Assembly (NCBI GenBank): GCA_015711855.1
Contig: JACVJF010000004.1
Location: forward strand, 1 to 60,695
DNA: 60,695 nt
Direction: 5' to 3'
Source of the DNA: Candidatus Solincola quzhuomuensis
GTDB lineage: Bacteria > Actinomycetota > Geothermincolia > Geothermincolales > RBG-13-55-18
The position numbers and the translations under genes were made by a program. Position 1 is the stretch's first letter. The number at the start of each line of letters is the position of its first letter. The notes under the pieces are model-generated. The model had not been told where the DNA came from and did no database searches. It saw only the letters and a program-made list of their open reading frames with translations. Below are positions 7,995 through 15,098 of the stretch, in pieces.

Positions 7995-8924
7995 TCAGCC
8001 GCCCACGGTGACCGTGAGGCTCCGCGAGGTGAAGATGTCCACGATTCCATACAGCTTTTCTTCAGGATATCCCGCGCCTTCGGGGAAGGGATATTCGAGG
8101 CCGAATATTCGATACTTGGCGCCCGCGTAAGGATGATAGGGGAGGATGTCCACCTCGCATTCCCGGCCGTTGCGGCACAAACCCCGGATGAAGTCGGCGG
8201 TACGGGAGAGGTTTTCCTCCCCGTCGTTGAACCCGGGGATGATGGGGATGCGGAAACGCAGCTCTCGGGCGTATTCCGCCAGCCGCCTGGCGTTCTCCAG
8301 GATGATCTCGTTGGAGGCGCCGCAGTGGGAGCGGTGCGCGGCGGAGTCCATGTGTTTGAGGTCCAACAGAAAGTAATCGGTAACCTCGATCATCCTCTCC
8401 AACGTTTCCCAGGCGGCGAAACCGCAGGTGTCCAAGGCCGTATTGAGTCCGCGCCCCTTGGCCTCCGCCAAAAGGTCGTAGGTGAACTCCGGCTGGGCCA
8501 GAGGCTCACCTCCGGAAACGGTCAGCCCTCCCCCCGAATGCTTATAGAAAGGCTTGTCCTTCTCCACCTCCGCAAGGACCTGGTCCACTGTCATCAGCTT
8601 GCCCCAGACCACGAGGGCCTCTTCCGGGCAGGCTTCGGCGCAGCGGAAACAGTCGATGCACCGTTCCCGGCGTATGCGGGGGAGACGAGGACCCTCCATC
8701 TCGACGGCTCCGGCGGGACATACCTCCAGGCATTTACCGCAACCCGTGCAGTTGTTGCGGTAGGGAAGAACTTCCGGGAATCGCCGGTTGCCCTCGGGAT
8801 TGTGGCACCAACGGCAGTTGAGCAGGCAACCTTTTAGAAACACCGTGGTCCGAATCCCCGGCCCGTCGCAGAGAGAATAGAACTGTATGTCGTTGACGTA
8901 TCCCGCCGTGTCCCTTCTTCCCAT
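7995..8924 (-). CDS. glycyl-radical enzyme activase, radical SAM (copy 1)
   Basis: 309 residues. The radical-SAM motif CLLNCRWC (CxxxCxxC) follows DGPGIRTTVFLKG, the signature of pyruvate formate-lyase-activating-enzyme relatives. An inserted ferredoxin-like domain binds two further 4Fe-4S clusters: CTGCGKCLEVCP and CIDCFRCAEACP. GGEPL and the SAM-binding segments follow. Such eight-iron activases serve glycyl radical enzymes of the benzylsuccinate synthase, hydroxyphenylacetate decarboxylase and glycerol dehydratase classes. The ATG at 8924 is ten bases from the stop of the second activase, with AAGGGTGAAGG as ribosome site. It would abstract H from the glycine of the 10737-13226 enzyme. Having two activases beside one target is unusual. 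Confidence 0.92.
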   Translation of the reverse strand: MGRRDTAGYVNDIQFYSLCDGPGIRTTVFLKGCLLNCRWCHNPEGNRRFPEVLPYRNNCTGCGKCLEVCPAGAVEMEGPRLPRIRRERCIDCFRCAEACPEEALVVWGKLMTVDQVLAEVEKDKPFYKHSGGGLTVSGGEPLAQPEFTYDLLAEAKGRGLNTALDTCGFAAWETLERMIEVTDYFLLDLKHMDSAAHRSHCGASNEIILENARRLAEYARELRFRIPIIPGFNDGEENLSRTADFIRGLCRNGRECEVDILPYHPYAGAKYRIFGLEYPFPEGAGYPEEKLYGIVDIFTSRSLTVTVGG

Positions 8925-8933
8925 CCTTCACCC

Positions 8934-9872
8934 TTATCCGCCGATAGTGGTGGCCAGACCTTGTTCTTCCAGGATGTCCTGCAAGTCGGCGATCTCGCTA
9001 GCCGCCAGGCTTTCCACGTCACGGTATTCCCATTCCCTTCCCAACCAGCGGTATTTGTCCTGGCACCAGTTGTGGAAGGGAAGGAGGTCTACCTGGATGA
9101 TGGAGGGACCCAGCCCGGCGAGGAAGCGGGCCACCTGCTCCATGTGTTCCGGGGAATCGTTGAAACCCGGGATGACCGGTATGCGCACGATCACGTCTGC
9201 GCCCACCTCCGCCAGGCGCCGGAGGTTGGCCAGGATGGGTGAGTTGTTCACCCCTGTACGCAGTAGATGCTGCTTGCCGCTGAGGCACTTGATGTCGTAG
9301 AGGAATATGTCCGTGTAGGGACGCATGGAATCCAGGATTTCCCATTCGCAAAAACCGCTCGTGTCCAAACAGTTGTGAATGCCCCGTTCCTTGGCCCCGC
9401 GCAGCAGCTCCCGGGTGAATTCGGGGAAGGCGGTCGGTTCTCCCCCCGTCAGGGTCATGCCTCCGCCGGAATTGATGTAGAAGGGCATGTCCCTTTCCAC
9501 CTCGTCGAGGATCTCCTCTACCGTCTTGGGTTCCCCGACGCGCACCAGTGCGCCGTAAAAGCAGGCCTCCACGCACTTCATGCAATGGTCGCAGCGGGTG
9601 AGGTCTATCTTGTAGTAGTGCTCGTCTTCCTCGTCACCGCGCAAGGCTATGGGTGGCTGGATGGCTCCCCGGGCACAGGAGTCGAAACACATCCCGCACT
9701 GCCTGCACAGTGAGGGTTTCCAGTATATCTCCGGATAGAAATGTATGCACTCCGGGTTGTGGCACCAGGCGCAGTTCAGCCTGCATCCCTTGACGAAAAC
9801 CGTGGTGCGGATGCCCGGGCCGTCGTTTATGGAATAGCGCTGGATGTTGGTGATCAAGACCTGTTGAGACAT
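8934..9872 (-). CDS. glycyl-radical enzyme activase, radical SAM (copy 2)
   Basis: 312 residues from ATG 9872, which has GGGAG seven bases ahead; the frame continues upstream but without a ribosome site and with basic, low-complexity sequence. DGPGIRTTVFVKG precedes CRLNCAWC (radical-SAM cluster), then an inserted two-cluster domain with CRQCGMCFDSC and CDHCMKCVEAC, whose spacing between the two cysteine groups is about ten residues longer than in the neighbouring activase. GGEPTAF follows. It is similar to the first copy throughout the barrel but clearly diverged, so this is not a recent duplication. It lies between the zinc-ribbon genes and the first activase in the same operon. Either activase may be the true partner of the glycyl radical enzyme. 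Confidence 0.92.
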   Translation of the reverse strand: MSQQVLITNIQRYSINDGPGIRTTVFVKGCRLNCAWCHNPECIHFYPEIYWKPSLCRQCGMCFDSCARGAIQPPIALRGDEEDEHYYKIDLTRCDHCMKCVEACFYGALVRVGEPKTVEEILDEVERDMPFYINSGGGMTLTGGEPTAFPEFTRELLRGAKERGIHNCLDTSGFCEWEILDSMRPYTDIFLYDIKCLSGKQHLLRTGVNNSPILANLRRLAEVGADVIVRIPVIPGFNDSPEHMEQVARFLAGLGPSIIQVDLLPFHNWCQDKYRWLGREWEYRDVESLAASEIADLQDILEEQGLATTIGG

Positions 9873-9948
9873 TAAAGGACTCCCTTTTCCTTCCTTCCTG
9901 CGCCGAGGCCGCCACGATGTGCCGTGCGGATAACCGGTGTCGCGCACG

Positions 9949-10128
9949 TCAGGCGTTCTCTCTCTGCAGTTGCTTCTCGGCCCTCTCCTCCTCCAGCTCG
10001 TTCACCACCACCCAGGCATAGCACTGCGGGCACTCGCGGTACGCGGTCTCCGCATCCAAGGTGGTGTTGTAGAGGTAGCGAAAGTCGGACTTCACTCCCT
10101 CATATCCGCAGTTCTCGCACTTGACCAC
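9949..10128 (-). CDS. 59-residue mini zinc-ribbon / rubredoxin-like protein
   Basis: GTG start at 10128 with GGAGGT seven bases ahead; stop at 9949-9951. The product begins MVKCENCGYEG and has a second knuckle ECPQCYAWVV, followed by a short charged helix rich in Glu. Two CxxC pairs about 28 residues apart fit a single rubredoxin-like iron or zinc site. It sits in the glycyl-radical operon, three bases from the next zinc-ribbon gene and before the second activase. It could be a small electron carrier or assembly factor for the enzyme; nothing in the sequence proves either. Confidence 0.75.
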   Translation of the reverse strand: MVKCENCGYEGVKSDFRYLYNTTLDAETAYRECPQCYAWVVVNELEEERAEKQLQRENA

Positions 10129-10131
10129 GGC

Positions 10132-10356
10132 TCATACCTCCCTGTTCTTACCGCTGAATTTCCTACCCCATATGTCGCTCAGGCCCCATGGTCTTTCGTC
10201 TTCGCTTTCTCCGTCTCTCTGCTCCAGTTCGTCCACGGGAAACGGGTTGAGGCAGATGGGGCACCGACGAATGGTGACGGGTCCCACCTCTGCCTGGGCC
10301 ACGAGTTGGAACTCCCCCAGAGACCCGTAGCGACCGCATCTCGGACAGACGACCAT
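10132..10356 (-). CDS. 74-residue mini zinc-ribbon / rubredoxin-like protein
   Basis: Starts MVVCPRCGRYGS and has the second pair RRCPICLNPFP, so one rubredoxin-like metal site is expected, followed by an acidic and then basic tail (GRKFSGKNREV). It lies between the beta-like subunit gene and the 59-residue zinc ribbon, with short spacers, so it is part of the glycyl-radical operon. The paired CxxC arrangement, size and position match the 59-residue neighbour and the N-terminus of the 6999-7346 product. The role is unknown; rubredoxin-like electron transfer to an activase is one possibility. Confidence 0.75.
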   Translation of the reverse strand: MVVCPRCGRYGSLGEFQLVAQAEVGPVTIRRCPICLNPFPVDELEQRDGESEDERPWGLSDIWGRKFSGKNREV

Positions 10357-10372
10357 GATGCTCGTGAGAAGG

Positions 10373-10672
10373 CTATTTCTCCTCTATCTGCCTCTGCGGA
10401 CGGAATTGAGGATCCCACATGAACTCGCTGGTATCCGTCCGGACCCGGTCGATCTCCTTGTAATGCGGGCAGTCGCTGGCATCGGTGTTGTCGAAGACCG
10501 GCTTGTTCTTCTCCCCGATCTTGATGGCCGTGCACAACCCGTCGCCTGCCGCCGATGCGGAGTTCTGCCGGAAGTTACTGCACATGGCGCAAGCCTTCTC
10601 CGGCATCTCCCGGCGTCCCTTGGAGATGGCTCCCTGGAGCCACTGCTGCCGCAGCTGTTCCCAATCGCTCAT
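10373..10672 (-). CDS. cysteine-rich small subunit, BssB/AssB-like
   Basis: 99 residues, ATG at 10672 behind AAGGGGG. The middle holds CAMCSNF, GLCTAIKI and SDCPHY, that is C-x2-C followed by two single cysteines, consistent with one HiPIP-like 4Fe-4S cluster as in the beta subunit of benzylsuccinate synthase, which covers the active-site entrance of the catalytic subunit. N-terminal (DWEQLRQQWLQGA) and C-terminal helical parts flank the cluster domain. It is immediately downstream of the glycyl radical enzyme gene, 64 bases away, where beta subunits are commonly found. The cysteine pattern is also that of the 51-residue product at 7709-7864, so the complex could be alpha-beta-gamma. Confidence 0.8.
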   Translation of the reverse strand: MSDWEQLRQQWLQGAISKGRREMPEKACAMCSNFRQNSASAAGDGLCTAIKIGEKNKPVFDNTDASDCPHYKEIDRVRTDTSEFMWDPQFRPQRQIEEK

Positions 10673-10736
10673 CGCTCTACCCCCTTCTCAAGCGGCCATG
10701 ATCGTGCGAGCCGCGACGATTCCAGGCTGACCCCGT

Positions 10737-13226
10737 TCAAACGCCGAGCTCCTGCACGTTGCGGGCGATGATGGTGTCCTGGGTCTTCTTGTTCAGGTCC
10801 ACGAAGTGGGCACTGTATCCGGCGATACGCACGATGAGCTCGGGGTACTTTTCGGGTTCCCTCTGGGCGGCCTTCAGGGTCTCGTTATCCACCATGTTGA
10901 ACTGCACGTGGTCGATCCCCAGCTCGGCCCAGGTCTTGATGTAGGAGTGCCAGATGTGGAAACCCTTTTCGCCGGCCAACTGCTGCGGGGACAGCCTTTG
11001 GTTGAGCAGGGTCGCCCGCACGTCTCCTATGTGGTCGATCTTGGCCACCGAGCGCAGGACGGCCGTGGGCCCTTTCTTGTCCAGGCCCGCTCCGGGAGAG
11101 CAGCCGCCGTCGTACAGGGTATCGCCCAGCCTCCTGCCGTTGGGCAGGGCCCACACCTTGGTGGCGTTGGTCACGTAAGCCGCGATGTTCTCCGGCAGCG
11201 GAGGCCAGGGGTTCCCGGTGGGATCCTTAATCTCCCAGGAGTGCTTGGCCACGTCGCGGTGGCAACGCACGTGTATCTGATCCACGTAGTCGTCGTCGTT
11301 GCCCCACTTGGGAGCGCGCACGAAATCCATGCGCATCTCCTCGTACCCCTCCCAGTTGTTCCTGAGGGCCTCGATGAGCTGGGCCATGGTGTACTTCTTC
11401 TCGTCGAAAACCAACTTCTTTACCGCGGCCAAGCTGTCGCCCGTCTCCATCCAGGCGAAGAAGGTGATCCAGGAATTGCCGCGTTCCGAGGGATGGGAGG
11501 AGTCCACCCCCAGCTCCACGCACCGTTCGTACAGGCCCGAAAGTAGCGGCCTGGGATCCAGGAATTGGGCCATGTAACGGCCTCCGTTGGTCAGCTTGAC
11601 CAGCGTGTCCATCATCCACTTGACCTGGGTGTACCAAGCCTGATAGAGCTCCTCGAAGGTCTCGAACTTGGAGGCGTCACCGGTGTGGGGCCCGAACTGC
11701 ATCTGGAGCACGTTGTCGTAACCGTCGAAGAGTGCGTATTCGATGGCCTTGGCGGCGATGATGGTGGCGTTGGCCATGCGGAAGGGCTGGCACCCCAGCT
11801 TGGTGTCCGGGCAGGGAGACATGCAGGCCTGGTGCACCCAGCGCCGCGCCTCCCGCAGGGGATGCTTGTGCCAGTGCATGGCGTTGGTGATGAGGATGGG
11901 GTCGTTGCGCATGGACGGATACCCCAAGCCCTGGCGAATGCACTCGAACACCTCCCGGAGCGTCTTCATCCTCACGTTCGGATGGTAGCGGAAGGCGAAG
12001 GTGGGGTTGGCCACCCTGACCAAGCGGGCCGCCTCCAAAAGGCAGTCGGTCATGTCGTTGCAGGCGTCGGTGCCGTCCTCGTTGACCCCTCCTATAGTCC
12101 ACACCCAGGTCCCGGTGATTCCCTGCAGGGTATCGCGGGCCAGCATCAGCCAGAACCACCCTACCTCATAGCAGCGGATGAGAAACTCCCCGGTGAGGTC
12201 CAGGGCTTCTTCGTGGGTGAGGACTTTATCCTGGTTGACGTCCTTGTCGTAGAAAGGCCCGTGCCAGTAATCGGGGCGGGCGGGCCAGGCTCCCTCGCAG
12301 GCCTCGTAGCGGCAGGCGATCTGGATGAAGTGGTCGAACTGGAGGGACTCGTGAAGGTGCTCCGGGGGCTTGGCAGGAACCTTCCAGCAGACCTCGGCGA
12401 TGCGCAGGAGCTCTTCCTTGCGCTTGGGATCGGTCTCGAAGTTCTCCGCGATTATCTTGGCCAGGCGGCTGTAACGTCGGGCCCAGCGAATGACCGCCTC
12501 CAGCACCACCTTCATGGACTTCCAGACGTCGAGTTTCTCGTAATAAGGAAGGTCTTCCGGGTCGGGGACCTTGTTGTAGATGCGGTCCTCCGCCTCCTTT
12601 ATGCGCTCGTCGATCTCGGCGATTATTCCCTCCAGACCCAGTCGGAACATGTAATCCCACTGCTTGGTGGCGTATCCTATGCGGGAGATGGGAAGACCCC
12701 AGCCTATGACCCCGGTGAGGAGCTTCACGATCTCCTCGGGCGGCACCAAGTTGAAGACCTTGGCCCCTGTGGTCTGAGGGTTCCAGTAATCGCAGAGCTC
12801 TCGGATGAGCTTCAGGTTCTCGTCCACCGGTTCAGGTATGACCGTCCGGTCGTTGTAGAGGTCCTCGTTGAGTAGGAAGAGGATCTCCGGGTGCCAGACG
12901 ATGGTGTGGGGCCGGGAGCCCAAGTACCCCATTATCTGGGCATGGTCCTGGATGAATATGGTGATGTTGTCGAAGACGTTGGCAAGGGCCTTGGCGTAGC
13001 GCATGCGCAGTGAGTCGTGTTCGTTCGCCTTAAAGGCCTCGGTGAACAGGACCGCTCGCTCAAGGTCGACCTTTACCCCAGGCTGATAGCCCGATCCCTT
13101 GGCTCCCTTCTTCCATACCGCCTTGCGCAGGTAATCCAGCCTTTTGGACCTCTTGTGTTCCGCCCACCACCACCATTGTCCGCTCTTTTCGATCTCCTCG
13201 ATGGTTCTCGTTTCCACCGCAGCCAT
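10737..13226 (-). CDS. glycyl radical enzyme catalytic subunit, fumarate-adding (benzyl-/alkylsuccinate synthase-like)
   Basis: 829 residues from the ATG at 13226, which has AAGGGGG six bases ahead (TTG at 13232 also in frame). Near the C-terminus VRIAGYSAHFVDL contains the radical glycine (about Gly803), and HQACMSPCPDT contains the thiyl cysteine (about Cys468). An arginine 15 residues after that cysteine (GCQPFRMANAT) matches in spacing Arg508 relative to Cys493 of benzylsuccinate synthase, which I recall as a fumarate ligand. Length, the CMSPCP loop and the two small iron-sulfur subunits in the same operon favour a fumarate-adding enzyme over pyruvate formate-lyase, diol dehydratase or hydroxyphenylacetate decarboxylase. 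The hydrocarbon or other co-substrate cannot be read. First gene of the operon running to 7709. Cytoplasmic and oxygen-sensitive by family. Confidence 0.85.
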   Translation of the reverse strand: MAAVETRTIEEIEKSGQWWWWAEHKRSKRLDYLRKAVWKKGAKGSGYQPGVKVDLERAVLFTEAFKANEHDSLRMRYAKALANVFDNITIFIQDHAQIMGYLGSRPHTIVWHPEILFLLNEDLYNDRTVIPEPVDENLKLIRELCDYWNPQTTGAKVFNLVPPEEIVKLLTGVIGWGLPISRIGYATKQWDYMFRLGLEGIIAEIDERIKEAEDRIYNKVPDPEDLPYYEKLDVWKSMKVVLEAVIRWARRYSRLAKIIAENFETDPKRKEELLRIAEVCWKVPAKPPEHLHESLQFDHFIQIACRYEACEGAWPARPDYWHGPFYDKDVNQDKVLTHEEALDLTGEFLIRCYEVGWFWLMLARDTLQGITGTWVWTIGGVNEDGTDACNDMTDCLLEAARLVRVANPTFAFRYHPNVRMKTLREVFECIRQGLGYPSMRNDPILITNAMHWHKHPLREARRWVHQACMSPCPDTKLGCQPFRMANATIIAAKAIEYALFDGYDNVLQMQFGPHTGDASKFETFEELYQAWYTQVKWMMDTLVKLTNGGRYMAQFLDPRPLLSGLYERCVELGVDSSHPSERGNSWITFFAWMETGDSLAAVKKLVFDEKKYTMAQLIEALRNNWEGYEEMRMDFVRAPKWGNDDDYVDQIHVRCHRDVAKHSWEIKDPTGNPWPPLPENIAAYVTNATKVWALPNGRRLGDTLYDGGCSPGAGLDKKGPTAVLRSVAKIDHIGDVRATLLNQRLSPQQLAGEKGFHIWHSYIKTWAELGIDHVQFNMVDNETLKAAQREPEKYPELIVRIAGYSAHFVDLNKKTQDTIIARNVQELGV

Positions 13227-13860
13227 TTTCAACCCCCTTATCTCTCGTCTTTCTTACGGGAATCGTCAGCTGGCTTTGCCGGCACGAAAAGGCTCCGTGA
13301 TCGTTTCCCCCAAAGCCGCTTACCGCCATCCCCCCTCTCCTCTCCGTCGGTCCCGCGTGACCTCTCCAAGTAAAGCGTCGAAGAAAAGCCCTTTGGACAA
13401 CTCTCCGTTGCTGCGTTGCGGCGATGCCTTGTGCGGACCTTTTCTCGTGCTGGGGTGCGTCTGCTGCGAAGAAAGGTAGATGCTGTGCAAGAAATTGTTC
13501 GATCGTCGCTTACCTACTCATTCCCTCAAAAAATTCAACTTGTATTTAGTAACCAGTTCTTAATTTTTATTATATTTCCTAATAAACTGGTATGTTAATT
13601 TGCCTTAATTTTAGTAAAAGTGCACTAAATTTTCAAGGGGTTTTTCAATCTTTTTGGTGAGTTTTTTCCCGGGAGGGACGAGTTGCCACGACCAATTCGC
13701 TGGCAGTGCTCCAAAGCATGAGACTCGGAACCTGGGAGGGGGATTATCGAAAGGCACCTGCTCGCGGGCATGGCGTCGCCTCGTCGCGCCTTATCGGCAG
13801 AATCGCCCTTTTTAGCGAATATGGCCGCTCTTCCGCTCTTTTGCAGGAGGAAGGCCGGCC
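13227..13860. other. long leader/intergenic region, AT-rich between 13500 and 13660
   Basis: No gene recognised. The AT-rich centre holds the promoter/site C (listed separately) and a dyad ACCAGTT-N26-AACTGGT (13552-13591) that lies downstream of that promoter in the direction of the operon. The GC-rich flanks show nothing clear. Confidence 0.4.
13608..13636 (-). promoter_or_regulatory. promoter and shared element (site C) upstream of the glycyl-radical operon
   Basis: On the minus strand TTGAAA (13631-13636), a 17-base spacer and TAAAAT (13608-13613) form a good promoter. The spacer and -10 contain GTGCAC-TTTTAC-TAAAAT, a close match to the GTTCAC-N6-TAAAGT element at 6096-6113 and 23318-23335. 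The same stretch carries a dyad TTTAGT-N8-ACTAAA (13610-13629). The distance to the ATG at 13226 is about 380 bases, so a long leader is implied if this is the main start site. Confidence 0.55.
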
Positions 13861-14661
13861 CTAACGCCCCTTGAACACGGGATCCCGCTTCTCTCGAAAA
13901 GCCGCCAAACCCTCCCTGGCGTCCTCGCTGGCCAGAGCTCGTCCCATCACGGCGTTGGCTTCCTCGCGTTCCTCCTCGGTCAGCGCCCGTGGCTGGGAGA
14001 TCATCTTGAGCAGTCGCTTGTGACCGGCCAGGGACAGGGGGGCGTTGGAAGCCAGGCGGTGGGCCAGATTCTCGGTGAAAGCCTCCAGTTCCTCATCGGG
14101 GACGAGATAGTCCAGCATCCCCATCTCGAATGCTTCCCGGGCCTCGAAGAGCTCGGCGGTGAGGAACACCTTCTTCGTGCGGGCCAGCCCCAGATTGCGT
14201 AGGAAGCGGTGTAGACCTTCCGGCGGGTAGACAATGCCCAGGCGAGCCGGGGGCATGCCCATGCGGCAGTTCTCCGACCCCACCCGCAGGTCGCAGGCCA
14301 TGCTGGTCTCGCATCCGGCCCCCACGCAGTAGCCCCTGATCATGGCGATGACCGGGAAGGGGCAGTCCTCGATGGCCTCCAACCCGTACTGCAGGGGACC
14401 CTTGGCCTCTATCTGCTTCTGGACCTCCTCGGGGATGCCCTCGGGCACGGCAGAGAGGTCCATACCGGCGGAAAAAGCCTTATCTCCGGATCCTCGAAGC
14501 ACGGCGCAGCGTACCGTCCCCCTCTCGGCCAAGTCCTGCAGGGCCCGAGCCAGGGAAATGAGTAGGGGGACGGATAGCGCGTTCCTGCGCTTCGGCCGGT
14601 TGATGGTCAGGAAAGCCAGCGGTTCCCTGATGTCCACCAGAAGCTCTTCGGCATCGCTCAT
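13861..14661 (-). CDS. enoyl-CoA hydratase/isomerase family protein
   Basis: 266 residues with the crotonase fold: INRPKRRNALSVPL near the N-terminus, oxyanion-hole segment DKAFSAGMDLSAV, IRGYCVGAGCETSMACDLRV with one acidic active-site residue (Glu of GCETS), and VYPPEGLHRFL with the second. Both glutamates expected for hydration are present. The substrate is unknown; beta-oxidation of an acyl-CoA made by the adjacent acyl-CoA synthetase is a reasonable guess. It is encoded on the same strand as that synthetase, but 437 bases separate them, so a separate promoter is possible. Confidence 0.88.
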   Translation of the reverse strand: MSDAEELLVDIREPLAFLTINRPKRRNALSVPLLISLARALQDLAERGTVRCAVLRGSGDKAFSAGMDLSAVPEGIPEEVQKQIEAKGPLQYGLEAIEDCPFPVIAMIRGYCVGAGCETSMACDLRVGSENCRMGMPPARLGIVYPPEGLHRFLRNLGLARTKKVFLTAELFEAREAFEMGMLDYLVPDEELEAFTENLAHRLASNAPLSLAGHKRLLKMISQPRALTEEEREEANAVMGRALASEDAREGLAAFREKRDPVFKGR

Positions 14662-15098
14662 GGCCGCACCTCCCGTCTTTATTCTCTTATCTGTCTTTTT
14701 GCCGTCGGTTCACCCCTCTTGTCCCCGGGAAAAGATACGGAAGCAAACTGTACCTAAAAAGCACTCAGGCGACCGTCCAGGCCATTTAAAAATATTAACA
14801 CCAAGATCCCTCGCCCGCTTTGTGGTTCGCCCCTCGCTCCTTCCCCGCCCGGCCTTTCCCTCCGCGGCACCCGCCGAGGAGGGAAATCGTTTTTTCCTTT
14901 CGGGCACTTCCCTTGAGTGGCCGATAGCTCCTATGGCGGTCGAAAGGGAGCGCCTTTCACGCCCCTCTTTTACCGCTTCCGAGCGGGGGTCACGAGGACG
15001 TCGCGCTCGCTTTGCGATTCACGAGGGCATAACGGAGGGGAAGGCTCGGTGGTTCCCCGTCCGCATGCCCCCCTCGGGCGGCTGCCGGGGACGATCCC
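14662..15098. other. intergenic region, no feature recognised
   Basis: 437 bases between acyl-CoA synthetase and crotonase genes. An AT-rich patch at about 14750-14800 could hold the crotonase promoter. Reading frames here are short, Arg/Pro-rich and lack ribosome sites. Confidence 0.3.
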
